Assembly: GCF_025913575.1 (NCBI RefSeq)
Contig: NZ_CP109785.1
Span: 2,542,001 to 2,606,000, forward strand
Source of the DNA: Halocatena marina
GTDB lineage: Archaea; Halobacteriota; Halobacteria; Halobacteriales; Haloarculaceae
Reading direction: 5' to 3'
DNA: 64,000 nt
The first letter of the stretch is position 1, and each line of letters starts with the position of its first letter. This document shows positions 27,647 through 37,232 of this stretch, one piece after another. The translations under genes and the position numbers were made by a program. The notes under the pieces are model-generated. The model saw only the letters and a list, made by a program, of their open reading frames with translations, searched no databases and had not been told where the DNA came from.

Positions 27647-27955
27647 CAGTAATCACCTTGAATGAGAGTAACTAGTGGTGTGGTTGGCCGAACGATCACG
27701 ATCGATGGAGCGGTCGTCACTGCCACTATCAGTATTCCACGTCACGCGTGTACCCGCCATCCAATCGATGAACACTGAAAAACCCGTTGTCACAGTGACG
27801 AATGGGGAGTCTTTCACACCCAAACATCGCCATATTGATGCTATCGCTCTTTCGTAGAGAGCGCATATCAGGACACGATACACTGAAAATCAACAGATGA
27901 CTGACACCGCCGCGTAGCCCGCAGTTTATATATTCGGACGCGGGAACCACGTGTA
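27647..27955. other. Divergent intergenic region, 309 bp
   Basis: It holds the promoters of the BCCT gene (left) and the XPD/DinG-like helicase (right, TTTATA at 27925-27930). No further gene or repeat was seen. Confidence 0.5.
27925..27930 (+). promoter_or_regulatory. TATA box of the helicase gene
   Basis: TTTATA continuing TATTC, 26-31 nt before the GTG start at 27956, a typical leaderless arrangement that supports the GTG. Confidence 0.6.
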
Positions 27956-30586
27956 GTGAGTGACAGCATCGGTGACCGGACGGTTCCGCGAGTGTCCATT
28001 GACGCAGAGTGGGCCGACCTGTTTCCGTTCGATCCGTATCCACAGCAAGTCGACGGAGTAGAGCGCGCGCTGGACGTGTGTCGGGATCAGGGATATCTTC
28101 TTCTCGAAGGTGCATGCGGGACGGGAAAGACGCTCATCGCGCTCGCTGCTGGAGTACAGACGGTTCTTGACGGCGATGCGGATCGTGTGATGGCCGTGAC
28201 GCCGGTCAAACAGCAGCTGAAGCAGTTCGTTACCGAAATACGAGCCATCAACGACAACCGAGAGGATGGAGAGACGCCGATCACTGGGCTCGTTATGGTC
28301 GGGAAACGCGATATGCTTCCGTACGCACGCGAGGAGCAGTTGTCCGACGCGAAAAGCGTCCACGATGCAGCAAGCGACATGCGCGAAACGACGGCAAGTC
28401 TCATCAGCCGCGAATCGATGCTCGAACTCGATATCGCCCCCGGTGATCTCGATGGTCGAATCAACACCTGCGACGAGAGCGGGTGTGATCGGCTCTCGTA
28501 CGGATCACACGAGTGTCCAGAACACCGAAGCGAACGCGACGAAGACACTACGTGGTACGATCCAGTCCGTGCGAAAGCACTCTGTCAGCTCGTTTCGGAG
28601 TCGGATGGCCCTCGTCTCGAAACGGCTGGAGCGACCGCACCATACCCCGAATCGCCGCCACACACTCGTGATGTGCTCGACATCTACGCATCAGACGAAA
28701 TACCGGCAGCCGATGCGGGCTATTTCGATCCGTTCTACGCGCGCTTTTTCGCAGACGAAGAGTGGATTCCATTCGGATTCGATGAAAGCGAGACCAGCGT
28801 GCTCGACAGCGAGACCATCGTTCGGGCTGCCGTCTCGCGGGGAACGTGTCCGCACGAGGCAATGGCGTCTCTGATGAGCGAAGCCGACGTACTCATCGGT
28901 AACTACAACCACGTCTTCGATCCGATGACGCGTCGTCTCACCGGAGAGAAAGCCGGTGTGCTCGATAAGGGAACGGTGCTCATCATCGATGAAGCGCACA
29001 TGCTCGAAGAGCGTGTGCGGGATTTACTGTCCGATACGCTGAGTCTGCACGCGCTCCGGACGGCTCACAGAGACATTGCGCTCGCCCGCGAGTATCTGTC
29101 CGGAACAGGTGGTGAGCCGGGAGCCGATCCGCTGGCACATCAACGGCAGGCGAAATCAGTGCTCTCCGATTACGATGGGCTCAAAGCGAGCGACCTTCGG
29201 GTTGGCCAGCAGTTCATCGAGTGGCTCATTGAGGCGATCGACGAGGAGGTGTCGTCGTTTCTGCACGAGGAGTACGGCGATTGGCAGCGTCGGTTCCGCG
29301 AGGGATCGCTACCGACGGACGATCACGAAATCCCGCTCAGAGATCCACAAACGGTTGCGGTGGATCGACTCACAGAGGCAGCTGGGTCCACATTCGATGA
29401 CGACGTGTGGCGACGGATGCGCACCATCGGGAGCGCTGTTGGCGCGATTCACGAGGCTGATAGCCAAACCGATCGTACACCTGTCTCGGAAGGCGTCGGT
29501 ATGCTGCTCTTTGAGTGGGGATTAGCCGATGAACGAACGTACTTCCGGGAAATCGAGCTCGAATACGCGGAAAAGCCCGCCGACACGACACTCCCCGATT
29601 GGGTCAGTGCGTACAACGGTGCCCTTTCATTGTACAATTGCATCCCACACGATCCGCTCGCTACCATCTTCGAGGATCTCGCTGGAGGCGTGCTGATGTC
29701 GGCAACGCTCGAACCGTTCGACGTTTATTTGCGAGTGAGTGGTCTCGATCACCTCGCTGGATCTGATTCGACATCCACGTCGGATTCCACGACTAACTCG
29801 GCCTCTGGTTCCAACGCCACGCATGGGGCTGAACAAGAAACCGACAGCCGGCGCATCGAGACGACGGGATACGGACTCTCGTTTCCGCGAAAGAACCGGG
29901 CGAGTTGGATCGTTGATCTTCCGGCGTTCACGTATCGGAACCGCGGCCCACCGTCAGCTGCATTCGATGCGATGACACGCGCGCGGCAGGCACACGCGAG
30001 TGCGATCGTGACTGTCGCGCGTAGTCACGGAAACATCCTCCTCTGTCTCCCTTCCTACGCTGAGGCGGAGTGGGCGGTCACACACCTCAGAGAACACGTT
30101 ACCAAGCCCGTGTTGTGCGATCGTTCATCCGAGAGCGGAACGACCGATGCGATGCTCGGACGATTCTTTCAAGACGATGGCACCGATCGGGTGCTCGTTA
30201 CAAGCGCGCGCGGGACAGTCACCGAGGGCATCGATTACAAGGGAAGTCGACTCCATACAGCCGCTGTCGTTGGCGTCCCCTACGCTAACACGGCAAACGC
30301 CCGGATGAAGGCCGTAATAAACGCCTACGACCGCGAATTTGAAGACGGTGGATTCGAGTACGCCGTGAAGGTGCCAGCGGTTCGGAAAACACGGCAAGCA
30401 CTCGGTCGCGTGCTTCGGGGACACAGTGAGGTCGGAACGCGGATTCTCCTCGATGGACGCTACCGGCCGGACGCCCCTCGCTCGGTGAACACCTATCTCT
30501 CTGCGAGTGAACGGACGGAGTTCACGACCGTCAGCCCCGACATGCTCGACTACGCGCTCAATCAGTTCTGGGACAGGGATTCATAG
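27956..30586 (+). CDS. XPD/DinG-like (Rad3-related) ATP-dependent DNA helicase
   Basis: 876 residues from GTG 27956 (placed by the TATA box). It has Walker A ACGTGKT (53-59), an iron-sulfur type cysteine cluster region (CDESGCDRLSYGSHEC near 165-180, further Cys in KALCQLV and GTCPHEA), DEAH in LIIDEAHMLEER and the C-terminal helicase motif RQALGRVLRG near 820. Such 5'-3' helicases act in repair and R-loop removal. A Ser/Thr-rich insert (GSDSTSTSDSTTNSASGSN, near residue 600) is unlike the surrounding domain. The 3' end overlaps the convergent thioesterase gene by 25 bp. Confidence 0.9.
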   Translation: MSDSIGDRTVPRVSIDAEWADLFPFDPYPQQVDGVERALDVCRDQGYLLLEGACGTGKTLIALAAGVQTVLDGDADRVMAVTPVKQQLKQFVTEIRAINDNREDGETPITGLVMVGKRDMLPYAREEQLSDAKSVHDAASDMRETTASLISRESMLELDIAPGDLDGRINTCDESGCDRLSYGSHECPEHRSERDEDTTWYDPVRAKALCQLVSESDGPRLETAGATAPYPESPPHTRDVLDIYASDEIPAADAGYFDPFYARFFADEEWIPFGFDESETSVLDSETIVRAAVSRGTCPHEAMASLMSEADVLIGNYNHVFDPMTRRLTGEKAGVLDKGTVLIIDEAHMLEERVRDLLSDTLSLHALRTAHRDIALAREYLSGTGGEPGADPLAHQRQAKSVLSDYDGLKASDLRVGQQFIEWLIEAIDEEVSSFLHEEYGDWQRRFREGSLPTDDHEIPLRDPQTVAVDRLTEAAGSTFDDDVWRRMRTIGSAVGAIHEADSQTDRTPVSEGVGMLLFEWGLADERTYFREIELEYAEKPADTTLPDWVSAYNGALSLYNCIPHDPLATIFEDLAGGVLMSATLEPFDVYLRVSGLDHLAGSDSTSTSDSTTNSASGSNATHGAEQETDSRRIETTGYGLSFPRKNRASWIVDLPAFTYRNRGPPSAAFDAMTRARQAHASAIVTVARSHGNILLCLPSYAEAEWAVTHLREHVTKPVLCDRSSESGTTDAMLGRFFQDDGTDRVLVTSARGTVTEGIDYKGSRLHTAAVVGVPYANTANARMKAVINAYDREFEDGGFEYAVKVPAVRKTRQALGRVLRGHSEVGTRILLDGRYRPDAPRSVNTYLSASERTEFTTVSPDMLDYALNQFWDRDS

Positions 30587-30972
30587 GTAGTCACTTGATC
30601 GCGCCACTCCTCAGGAAGAGAACGCGGCCCACCATCCTCGTCAACGGCGACCGTCACGGATTCGGCTGTCGCTGCGACGCCGTCTCCCGTTCGAATCTCG
30701 TACTCCATTGGAATGCTCGACGTACCCAGATCAGGAACGCGAACCGTGACGGACACCGATTCGTCAGCAAGCGTCACCGGTGTACGGAAATCGATCGAGA
30801 TGTGCGCAAGGACGACTGCACACTGATCAATCGCCTCTCCGAGAACATCCGCAATGTACGCGGCCCGGGCCTGTTCGAGATACGTTCCGTAAACAGCATT
30901 ATTGACGTGATTTTGTGTGTCGAGATCTCGATAGCGAACCGGGATGTCCGTGGTGAACGGCTCTTGACTCAT
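30562..30972 (-). CDS. Acyl-CoA thioesterase, hot-dog fold (4HBT family)
   Basis: 136 residues from ATG 30972 (MSQEPFTTDIPVRYRDLDT); a GTG two codons earlier is the alternative. YRDLDTQNHVNNAVYGTYLEQAR is the 4-hydroxybenzoyl-CoA thioesterase signature, with the catalytic Asp in DLDTQNHVNN. It hydrolyses acyl-CoA thioesters in the cytoplasm; the chain length is not predictable. The last 25 bp overlap the end of the opposing helicase gene. Confidence 0.85.
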   Translation of the reverse strand: MSQEPFTTDIPVRYRDLDTQNHVNNAVYGTYLEQARAAYIADVLGEAIDQCAVVLAHISIDFRTPVTLADESVSVTVRVPDLGTSSIPMEYEIRTGDGVAATAESVTVAVDEDGGPRSLPEEWRDQVTTYESLSQN

Positions 30973-31080
30973 CGGCACGAACTACCGCGCCAATACAGAT
31001 CGGAATATCGATCCGCATCGAATCGCCATCGAAACCAATCTATTTCAATTCGCTCTGGTTCGTCAGCTACCCGTTGGATA

Positions 31081-32610
31081 TCATCTGACTGAGATATCGA
31101 TGCTCTTCGTTTGTGTGTAGTGTTCGATCGTTTCTTGTGCGCGCTCGCGTCCGATTCCGGACTGCTTGTAGCCACCGAACGGCATTCCGGTCGGGAAATC
31201 GTTGTACTGGTTGACCCAAATCGTTCCAGCTTCGAGATCGGCTGCGGTTCGGTGTGCCTGATCGATATCACTCGTAACGACGCCCGCAGCGAGACCGTAC
31301 TCGACGTCGTTTGCCAGTTCGATCATGTCATCGTACTCGTTCCACGAGAACACTTCGAGAACGGGACCGAAGATCTCCTCTTGAACAGCCGGGTGATCGT
31401 GATCGAGATCGCGGACGATCGTCGGAGTGACGAAGCATCCGTCCGCGAGCGCTTCGTCGTCCGGCACGCCACCGCCGGTCAGCATCGATGCTCCGGCTTC
31501 GCGCGCAGCATCGAGGTAGCCCAACGTTCGCTCGCGTTGCTCCTCCGAGACCTTCGGACCAAGTCGAGTGCTGTCGAGCAGCGGGTCGTCTATCGTGAGC
31601 CCTTCGGCCGCTGTGGCCAACTGATTGAGGAACTCCTCCTCGATATCCTCGTGAATGAACAGCCGTGATCCCGCAGTACAACACTCGCCGGTGTTGTAGA
31701 AAATTGCGAAGATTGTCGTCTGTACTGCCCGATCGAGATCTGCATCTGGGTAAATCACGATCGGGTTCTTCCCGCCCAGTTCGAGTGTCACGTCAGTAAC
31801 GTTCTCAGCCGCGTTTTTCATCACCTGCTTTCCGATCGCTGTCGATCCAGTGAATGCGAGTTTACGCACGTCTGGGTGTGTCGTGAGTGGCTCACCAGCA
31901 TCGGAACCAAAGCCAGTAACGACGTTAATAACACCATCAGGGAGTACGTCGTCGATCTCCGCCATCAGCTTCAGGACAGACAGCGGCGTCTGTTCTGCTG
32001 GTTTCAGAACGACCGTGTTGCCAGCAGCGATCGCCGGTGCGAGCTTCCACGCTGCCATCAGTAATGGAAAATTCCACGGAATGATGGCACCGACGACTCC
32101 GTAGGGTTCTTTGATGGTTGTAACGCGGCGAGAGCCGTCCGTCGGAACGGTTTCGCCTTCGGTCGCGCGCGTTATGCCGGCAAAGTATCGGAAATGCTCG
32201 GCAGCGAGATGAACGTCAGCTCGTGCTTCGTTGATTGGTTTACCGTTGTCGAGCGTTTCGAGACGCGCGAACGCTGTGCGCTCCGATCTGATCCGATCGG
32301 CGATGGTTTCGAGCGTCCGCTGGCGCTTCGAGGGCGAAGCATCACCCCAATCGACGAATGCGTCTTCTGCGGCTGCGACAGCTCTGTCGATGTCTGCTGC
32401 GTTTCCGGACGGAAGTTCCGCGAGGACATCGCCTGTCGTCGGATCGCGTGTCTCAAACGTCTCACCGGAATCGCTTTCGACCCACTCGCCACCGATGTAA
32501 CACCCACGCTGTTCGGGGACAACTGCTTCTGCAGTCTCTTGGTGTCGTTCATGAATTTCCGCTCGTCGTTCGCTCGCTGACGCTGCTTCAGATTCGGTTT
32601 CGGATGCCAT
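31081..32610 (-). CDS. Aldehyde dehydrogenase (NAD(P)-dependent)
   Basis: 509 residues from ATG 32610, chosen because a CTTATG box lies 24-29 nt upstream; a longer frame from 32634 adds only eight non-family residues. ALDH motifs: VGAIIPWNFPLLMAAWKL, the catalytic Glu in VTLELGGKNP, the catalytic Cys in NTGECCTAGSRLF and the C-terminal GMPFGGYKQSGIGRERAQE. It oxidises an aldehyde to the acid in the cytoplasm. The nearby HTH-10 regulator, MFS carrier and second ALDH suggest a catabolic cluster. The substrate could be betaine aldehyde or an aliphatic aldehyde. Confidence 0.9.
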   Translation of the reverse strand: MASETESEAASASERRAEIHERHQETAEAVVPEQRGCYIGGEWVESDSGETFETRDPTTGDVLAELPSGNAADIDRAVAAAEDAFVDWGDASPSKRQRTLETIADRIRSERTAFARLETLDNGKPINEARADVHLAAEHFRYFAGITRATEGETVPTDGSRRVTTIKEPYGVVGAIIPWNFPLLMAAWKLAPAIAAGNTVVLKPAEQTPLSVLKLMAEIDDVLPDGVINVVTGFGSDAGEPLTTHPDVRKLAFTGSTAIGKQVMKNAAENVTDVTLELGGKNPIVIYPDADLDRAVQTTIFAIFYNTGECCTAGSRLFIHEDIEEEFLNQLATAAEGLTIDDPLLDSTRLGPKVSEEQRERTLGYLDAAREAGASMLTGGGVPDDEALADGCFVTPTIVRDLDHDHPAVQEEIFGPVLEVFSWNEYDDMIELANDVEYGLAAGVVTSDIDQAHRTAADLEAGTIWVNQYNDFPTGMPFGGYKQSGIGRERAQETIEHYTQTKSIDISVR

Positions 32611-32711
32611 ACAAAAGTGGAACACGCCCGCCACATAAGCCTGAACGGTTTGTTCCCGAAATTAATTGAGATGTGCTCTCACTCCTGAAGCCGCCATCGG
32701 GCACAAGACGT

Positions 32712-33347
32712 TCAATCGAGACGCTTAGCCTCGGCAGCGAACTCCTTGATGATCTGCTCTTCGGCGCGATGGAGAACTCCGCTCACCGCTGATGGATTGA
32801 CATCCAGCGTGCTTGCCAGATTAGTGAGCGAACAGCCTCGCGGACTATCGTAGTACCCTCGCTCGATAGCTTCAGTAAGAACGTCCCACTGACGGTCTGT
32901 CAGCAAGTCAGTCATCTCGACCGACTGGGTGATTGAGAGGATCTCGAATGAAACGTCGGCCGTCTCAAACTCCGTCTGGAGCTGAGACAACCGCTCCCAC
33001 GACGTGATCGTTTCGACGGTGAGCCAGCCGTCACGCAGAACCGTGGGATACTGTGGCAAGATTCCCGCAGCCCGTGCCGCTGCACGCGCCGCAGGTTCGC
33101 TGGTCTCGTACTGGACCAACACAGTCTGCTGATCGGTCCGTAACACCTCAAATGATCGCACATCCGATGCCTCATCGAACAGCTGACAGAGAGCCTCGGG
33201 GTCAGTAGTCTCCGCTTCGACGATGACGCGCAAACCGTCCTTCATGGGATGGGAGGCGAAGATCCGGAATTCATCATCCGGATGATCGATCGAAAATGCC
33301 ACCAACGAATTATGCGATGGCTTGATCCGGAGCCACACTCGGGGCAT
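32712..33347 (-). CDS. HTH-10 (bacterio-opsin activator-like) transcriptional regulator
   Basis: 211 residues from ATG 33347 (MPRVWLRIKPSHNSLVAF). The N-terminal 140 residues are a sensor-like alpha/beta region. The C-terminus shows the HTH-10 pattern LTDRQWDVL, GYYDSPRGC, LASTLDVNPSAVSGVLHRAEE. The upstream frame to 33419 is cysteine-rich and unlike the family. The gene stands between two aldehyde dehydrogenase genes and is divergent from the MFS gene, so it may control both sides. Confidence 0.85.
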   Translation of the reverse strand: MPRVWLRIKPSHNSLVAFSIDHPDDEFRIFASHPMKDGLRVIVEAETTDPEALCQLFDEASDVRSFEVLRTDQQTVLVQYETSEPAARAAARAAGILPQYPTVLRDGWLTVETITSWERLSQLQTEFETADVSFEILSITQSVEMTDLLTDRQWDVLTEAIERGYYDSPRGCSLTNLASTLDVNPSAVSGVLHRAEEQIIKEFAAEAKRLD

Positions 33348-33535
33348 GCCTTTGGTTAGCGGTCTGCTGACTTGATCGCGTGGGTGATGAACATATTCAC
33401 GCGAACAGCCACAGCACACCCGCTCGTTCTCTGATTAGTGACACAGATAGTCATCCGAATCTATCCAAGCACAACAGTTGATAAAAATGAATTTGTGAAT
33501 TTCGCTCGGAGAATGTCGGTGAACGAGGCCGCACG

Positions 33536-34801
33536 ATGAGCGGACGGAGTAGCGGTGGTGGTCACAGAAAAACAGGTTCGTACCGAATTATCGCCATTCT
33601 GTGGGTGCTCGTATTTGTTTCCGGCTGTCAGATGCTCATTATTGCTCCTATTCTCCCACAGATCAGCGGCCAAATCGCTGTCTCGGAGTCGCTCTTAGGA
33701 ACGCTCATCACCGCATACGCTGTTTCCGTCGGTGTTTTTGCGCTCATCACAGGACCAATCTCGGATCGGATCGGGAGGCGCCGAATCCTTCTCATCGGTA
33801 ATACGATCATGACCGTTGCACTCGTCCTTCATTGGTTCGTGTGGGATTTTGCTTCGCTCTTTGGCGTTCGTGCACTCGCGGGCGTCGCCGGGGGAATTCT
33901 CAACGGCGCATCGCTCGCGTACGTCGGTGATTACTTCCCACGCGAACAGCGAGGGTGGGCAAACGGTTGGTTGTTCACAGGGATGGCAGCCGGACAGATT
34001 GCAGGGATTCCAGTGGGAACGCTCATGGCCGAACAGGTCGGGTTCCGGTTCCCGTTTCTCGTCTTTGGCCTATTGCTGGCTGTGGCCCTTCTGCTCCTCT
34101 GGATGTACGTCCCCGATCCAGATGTGGAGCTCTCGGATCAACTAACGATCAAAAGTGCACTCGAAGGGTACGCAGTGTTGTTGCAGCGACGTGATGTTGT
34201 CGCGGCGATTGCGATCTTCGTAATCATGTTCGGTGGAAACGCACTCTATATCACCTATCTACCGACGTGGCTCGAAGCGACACTCGATGCTGGCGGTGAA
34301 ACCATTGCTACACTGTTTTTCTTTGGTGGCCTGGGAAGCATCCTCGCCGGGCCTCGCGCCGGAACGCTCTCAGATCGCGTCGGTCGAAAGCGTATCATCG
34401 TTGCTGCGTCTGCTTGTCTTGCCATTGTTATGCTCGCAACAACATCGCTTGCAGTCAGTATGTGGGTCACGTACGGGCTGTTTTTCGTCGTCATGGGACT
34501 GTTTACTGCGCGTGCGACACCATTCCAAACGCTGTTGACAGAGATGGTTGCAAGCGACAAGCGAGGATCATTTCTCAATCTCACACTCGGGATGGGGCAG
34601 ATCGGCTCTGGACTCGGTGGTGGACTCGCGGGCGTTGCCTACGCGAGCGTTGGCTATGGAGGAACGACGCTGAGTGCAGCAGCCGCAATGATCATCATCG
34701 GGATTCTCGTATGGGTGTTTCTTCCAGAAACAACACAGCAGACCAGAGATGGCTCAGTTGTACTTACCCCTGAACGACGTACCAAGAGCGGAGAGAAGTG
34801 A
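33536..34801 (+). CDS. MFS transporter
   Basis: 421 residues, twelve predicted membrane helices. The MFS loop motif appears twice: GPISDRIGRRRIL after helix 2 and GTLSDRVGRKRIIV after helix 8. A Gly-rich stretch (GMGQIGSGLGGGLAG) sits near helix 11. It is likely a drug/metabolite:proton antiporter or importer in the cell membrane. Flanking aldehyde dehydrogenases and the divergent regulator suggest that its substrate is the precursor of an aldehyde (inference). Confidence 0.85.
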   Translation: MSGRSSGGGHRKTGSYRIIAILWVLVFVSGCQMLIIAPILPQISGQIAVSESLLGTLITAYAVSVGVFALITGPISDRIGRRRILLIGNTIMTVALVLHWFVWDFASLFGVRALAGVAGGILNGASLAYVGDYFPREQRGWANGWLFTGMAAGQIAGIPVGTLMAEQVGFRFPFLVFGLLLAVALLLLWMYVPDPDVELSDQLTIKSALEGYAVLLQRRDVVAAIAIFVIMFGGNALYITYLPTWLEATLDAGGETIATLFFFGGLGSILAGPRAGTLSDRVGRKRIIVAASACLAIVMLATTSLAVSMWVTYGLFFVVMGLFTARATPFQTLLTEMVASDKRGSFLNLTLGMGQIGSGLGGGLAGVAYASVGYGGTTLSAAAAMIIIGILVWVFLPETTQQTRDGSVVLTPERRTKSGEK

Positions 34802-34810
34802 ATCAGTCGC

Positions 34811-36364
34811 TTATCCGAGTCGTGGGAGCTTTCCGAAGTTCAGCAGCACTGTTTTCGTCTGTCGATAGCTCTCAAATGCTTCTTCATCGAGCTCTCGTCC
34901 GAGACCGGACTGTTTGTACCCACCATGAGGAACGTGATCGAATAAGTCGTTGTAGGTGTTGACCCAGACAGTTCCGGCTTCGAGCACCTCGGCTGTCTCG
35001 TGAGCCGTCTCTACGTCGGTCGTCCAGACGGCAGAGGTGAGACCGTACTCCGTATCGTTGGCTTGTGCGATCATTTCCTCACGGTCGTCCCACTCGATGA
35101 CGCTCACGACCGGCCCGAAAATCTCGTCACAAGCGACTGTGTGATCGTTTTTAACATTTGTGAGCACTGTCGGCTCGAAAAATGGAGCACCCGAAAGCTC
35201 GGGATCATCGGGCTGTCCACCACCGACGAGCACGTCTGCCCCTTCCTGAAGGGCTGTATCGACGTAGCTCTGGACGCGGTCGAGATGCTTATGGTCGACA
35301 AGCGGACCAATGTCCGTCAACGGCGCAAGCGGATCACCAACTGTGAGGCGCTCCATTTCGCTCGTGAAGCGCTCTAAGAATTCATCACGCACGTCCGAGT
35401 GAACGAACAGCCGCGATCCAGCAGTACACTGCTCGCCTTGGTTGAAGAACGAGGCGATGAGCGTCCCTTCGACCGCTTTTTCGAGATCAGCGTCAGGGAA
35501 GATGATGTTCGGACTTTTTCCACCGAGTTCGAGTGACAGCGCCTTGATGTTCGTCGCTGCACCCTCCATTACACTCCGCCCAGCGGCGGTCGATCCAGTC
35601 ATCGAGACCTTTCGTATCTCAGGGTGGTTCGTAATACGCTCACCAACTTCCGGACCTGTTCCTGGAACGACGTTTATCGTTCCCGATGGGAGATGCTTCT
35701 CCATCGTCTCGACTGCTTCGAACGTCGAGAGCACTGACCGCGGGGACGGTTTAAAGACGATCGTATTGCCCGCCGCGAGCGCAGGACCCATCTTCCACGC
35801 GAGAAACATCGACGGGAAGTTCCACGCACTGATCTGGCCGACGACGCCGTACGGTTCGCGGCTCGTGTACGCGAGTTTCCCCGACGCGCTCGACGGACGG
35901 CGGCCGTCGTCGGCCGTCCGTGCTAGCCCAGCGAAATAGCGGAACTGATCGATCATGATCGTTGCGTCGACGAACAGCGCGTGCTGATTTGGCTTTCCCA
36001 TCTCCAGCGAATCGATTCGCGCCAATTCGGTCTTGCGTTCTTCTAATGCATCGGCAATGGAATCGATGGCGTCCGCTCGCTGTGCTGCCGAATACTCACC
36101 CCACGTCTCATCAAACGCAGTTTGGGCAGCCGCTACCGCCTGATCGACATCTGCTGCAGTGCCGCGCCAGTACGTTGCCAGCGTTTCACCAGTCGTCGCA
36201 TCGATCGCCTCACACTCCTCACCCGCCTCGCTTTCGACTCCTTCGCCTCCAATCCGTTGTTTGTATGGATCACTCGAAAGAACGCTTGCGGCGATTTCGC
36301 GGTGGCGCTCGATGATCTCCTCATCCACGGTTCCTCGGTCACTATCGAAGTTCTCGCGTTGCAT
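34811..36364 (-). CDS. Aldehyde dehydrogenase, betaine-aldehyde-dehydrogenase-like
   Basis: 517 residues from ATG 36364 (MQRENFDSDRGTVDEEI). ALDH motifs: VGQISAWNFPSMFLAWK, LSLELGGKSPNIIF (catalytic Glu), NQGEQCTAGSRLFV (catalytic Cys) and HVPHGGYKQSGLGRELDEEA. It is a paralogue of the enzyme at 31081 with different flanks around the active cysteine. It ends 10 bp from the convergent MFS gene. A truncated FAD-linked oxidase lies just upstream. The substrate is uncertain. Confidence 0.88.
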   Translation of the reverse strand: MQRENFDSDRGTVDEEIIERHREIAASVLSSDPYKQRIGGEGVESEAGEECEAIDATTGETLATYWRGTAADVDQAVAAAQTAFDETWGEYSAAQRADAIDSIADALEERKTELARIDSLEMGKPNQHALFVDATIMIDQFRYFAGLARTADDGRRPSSASGKLAYTSREPYGVVGQISAWNFPSMFLAWKMGPALAAGNTIVFKPSPRSVLSTFEAVETMEKHLPSGTINVVPGTGPEVGERITNHPEIRKVSMTGSTAAGRSVMEGAATNIKALSLELGGKSPNIIFPDADLEKAVEGTLIASFFNQGEQCTAGSRLFVHSDVRDEFLERFTSEMERLTVGDPLAPLTDIGPLVDHKHLDRVQSYVDTALQEGADVLVGGGQPDDPELSGAPFFEPTVLTNVKNDHTVACDEIFGPVVSVIEWDDREEMIAQANDTEYGLTSAVWTTDVETAHETAEVLEAGTVWVNTYNDLFDHVPHGGYKQSGLGRELDEEAFESYRQTKTVLLNFGKLPRLG

Positions 36365-36492
36365 ACGTCGTTCAGTGATGGGTATCCATCCGCAGCCTGA
36401 CACACCCATGTGCGTGACTCACATATACGTTTGTGAACAGAATGAAACTACAAGACTGTGGCTATCTCTTCAATTACTTCATCCGTGAATCA

Positions 36493-37023
36493 TCACCGAA
36501 AAAGATCACACGTGCCCAGCTGCTCAGACGCGGAGGACAACCGGGGTCGGACGCGTACCCACCCGTCGGTGACGACGCCCCCGTATCCCTCGCCCGAGCA
36601 TTCGATGCCACCAACCACGCTCGTACCGCCACCAAACGGAACGACTGCGATGCTCTCAGTGGTTGCCCACGCGAGCCGTGTCTCGATATCCGTCTCATCG
36701 CGCGGCGTAGCGACGATATCCGGTGGTGTCTCGAACTCACAGTGAAATCCACGAACGAGATCCCGATATGCCTTCCCGTAGGTGTGATGTGCCCGTGCTC
36801 GTTTCGATCGAGTGCAGAATGATTCGAGATCACTGGGGATATTGATGCGCGCGTCTGGAAGCACAACATCCTCGAACGATGGCATATCGAGCATCGGTCG
36901 CTCCGGAAATCCGAGTTGGTTCTCGATACGAGCCTTTAGTTTTCGTCGGTCGTCATTGTTCGGAAGTCGGTCGGCGTAGCCCCACGCCCAGAAGCTCTGT
37001 TCACGCCCGTTCGTATCAGACAT
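36493..37023 (-). pseudogene. FAD-linked oxidase (GlcD/AGPS-like), truncated after the FAD-binding start
   Basis: 176 codons from ATG 37023 (MSDTNGREQSFWAWGYADRL). It contains the PCMH-type FAD-binding opening PDIVATPRDETDIETRLAWA and VVPFGGGTSVVGG, normally followed by some 350 more residues of the FAD and C-terminal catalytic domains. Here the frame ends in unrelated sequence (GWVRVRPRLSSASEQLG...) shortly after GGVVT, and the aldehyde dehydrogenase gene begins about 130 bp further on. The rest of the gene is absent, so it is presumably a deletion remnant. Confidence 0.8.
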
Positions 37024-37199
37024 AATGGACATCGAGAATCGAACGAGAATAACAGTAGCGCAAAAGCGACACCCAGAAATCGATAGAATATCCATGGGAG
37101 TTGATTCTAAAAGATCAGAGACAGAGGAAGTGGAGACTCCAGAAATCGCCCGACTGCACGGGGTAACAATCCAGATATGGAGCGCTGTATTCAGCAAGG

Positions 37200-37205
37200 T
37201 TTAAC
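37200..37205 (+). promoter_or_regulatory. TATA-like box of dnaK
   Basis: TTTAAC, 28-33 nt upstream of the dnaK ATG, followed by a purine-rich GGTGGGGG close to the start. Confidence 0.45.
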
Positions 37206-37232
37206 GGTTAGACAGCAATAGGTGGGGGTAAC

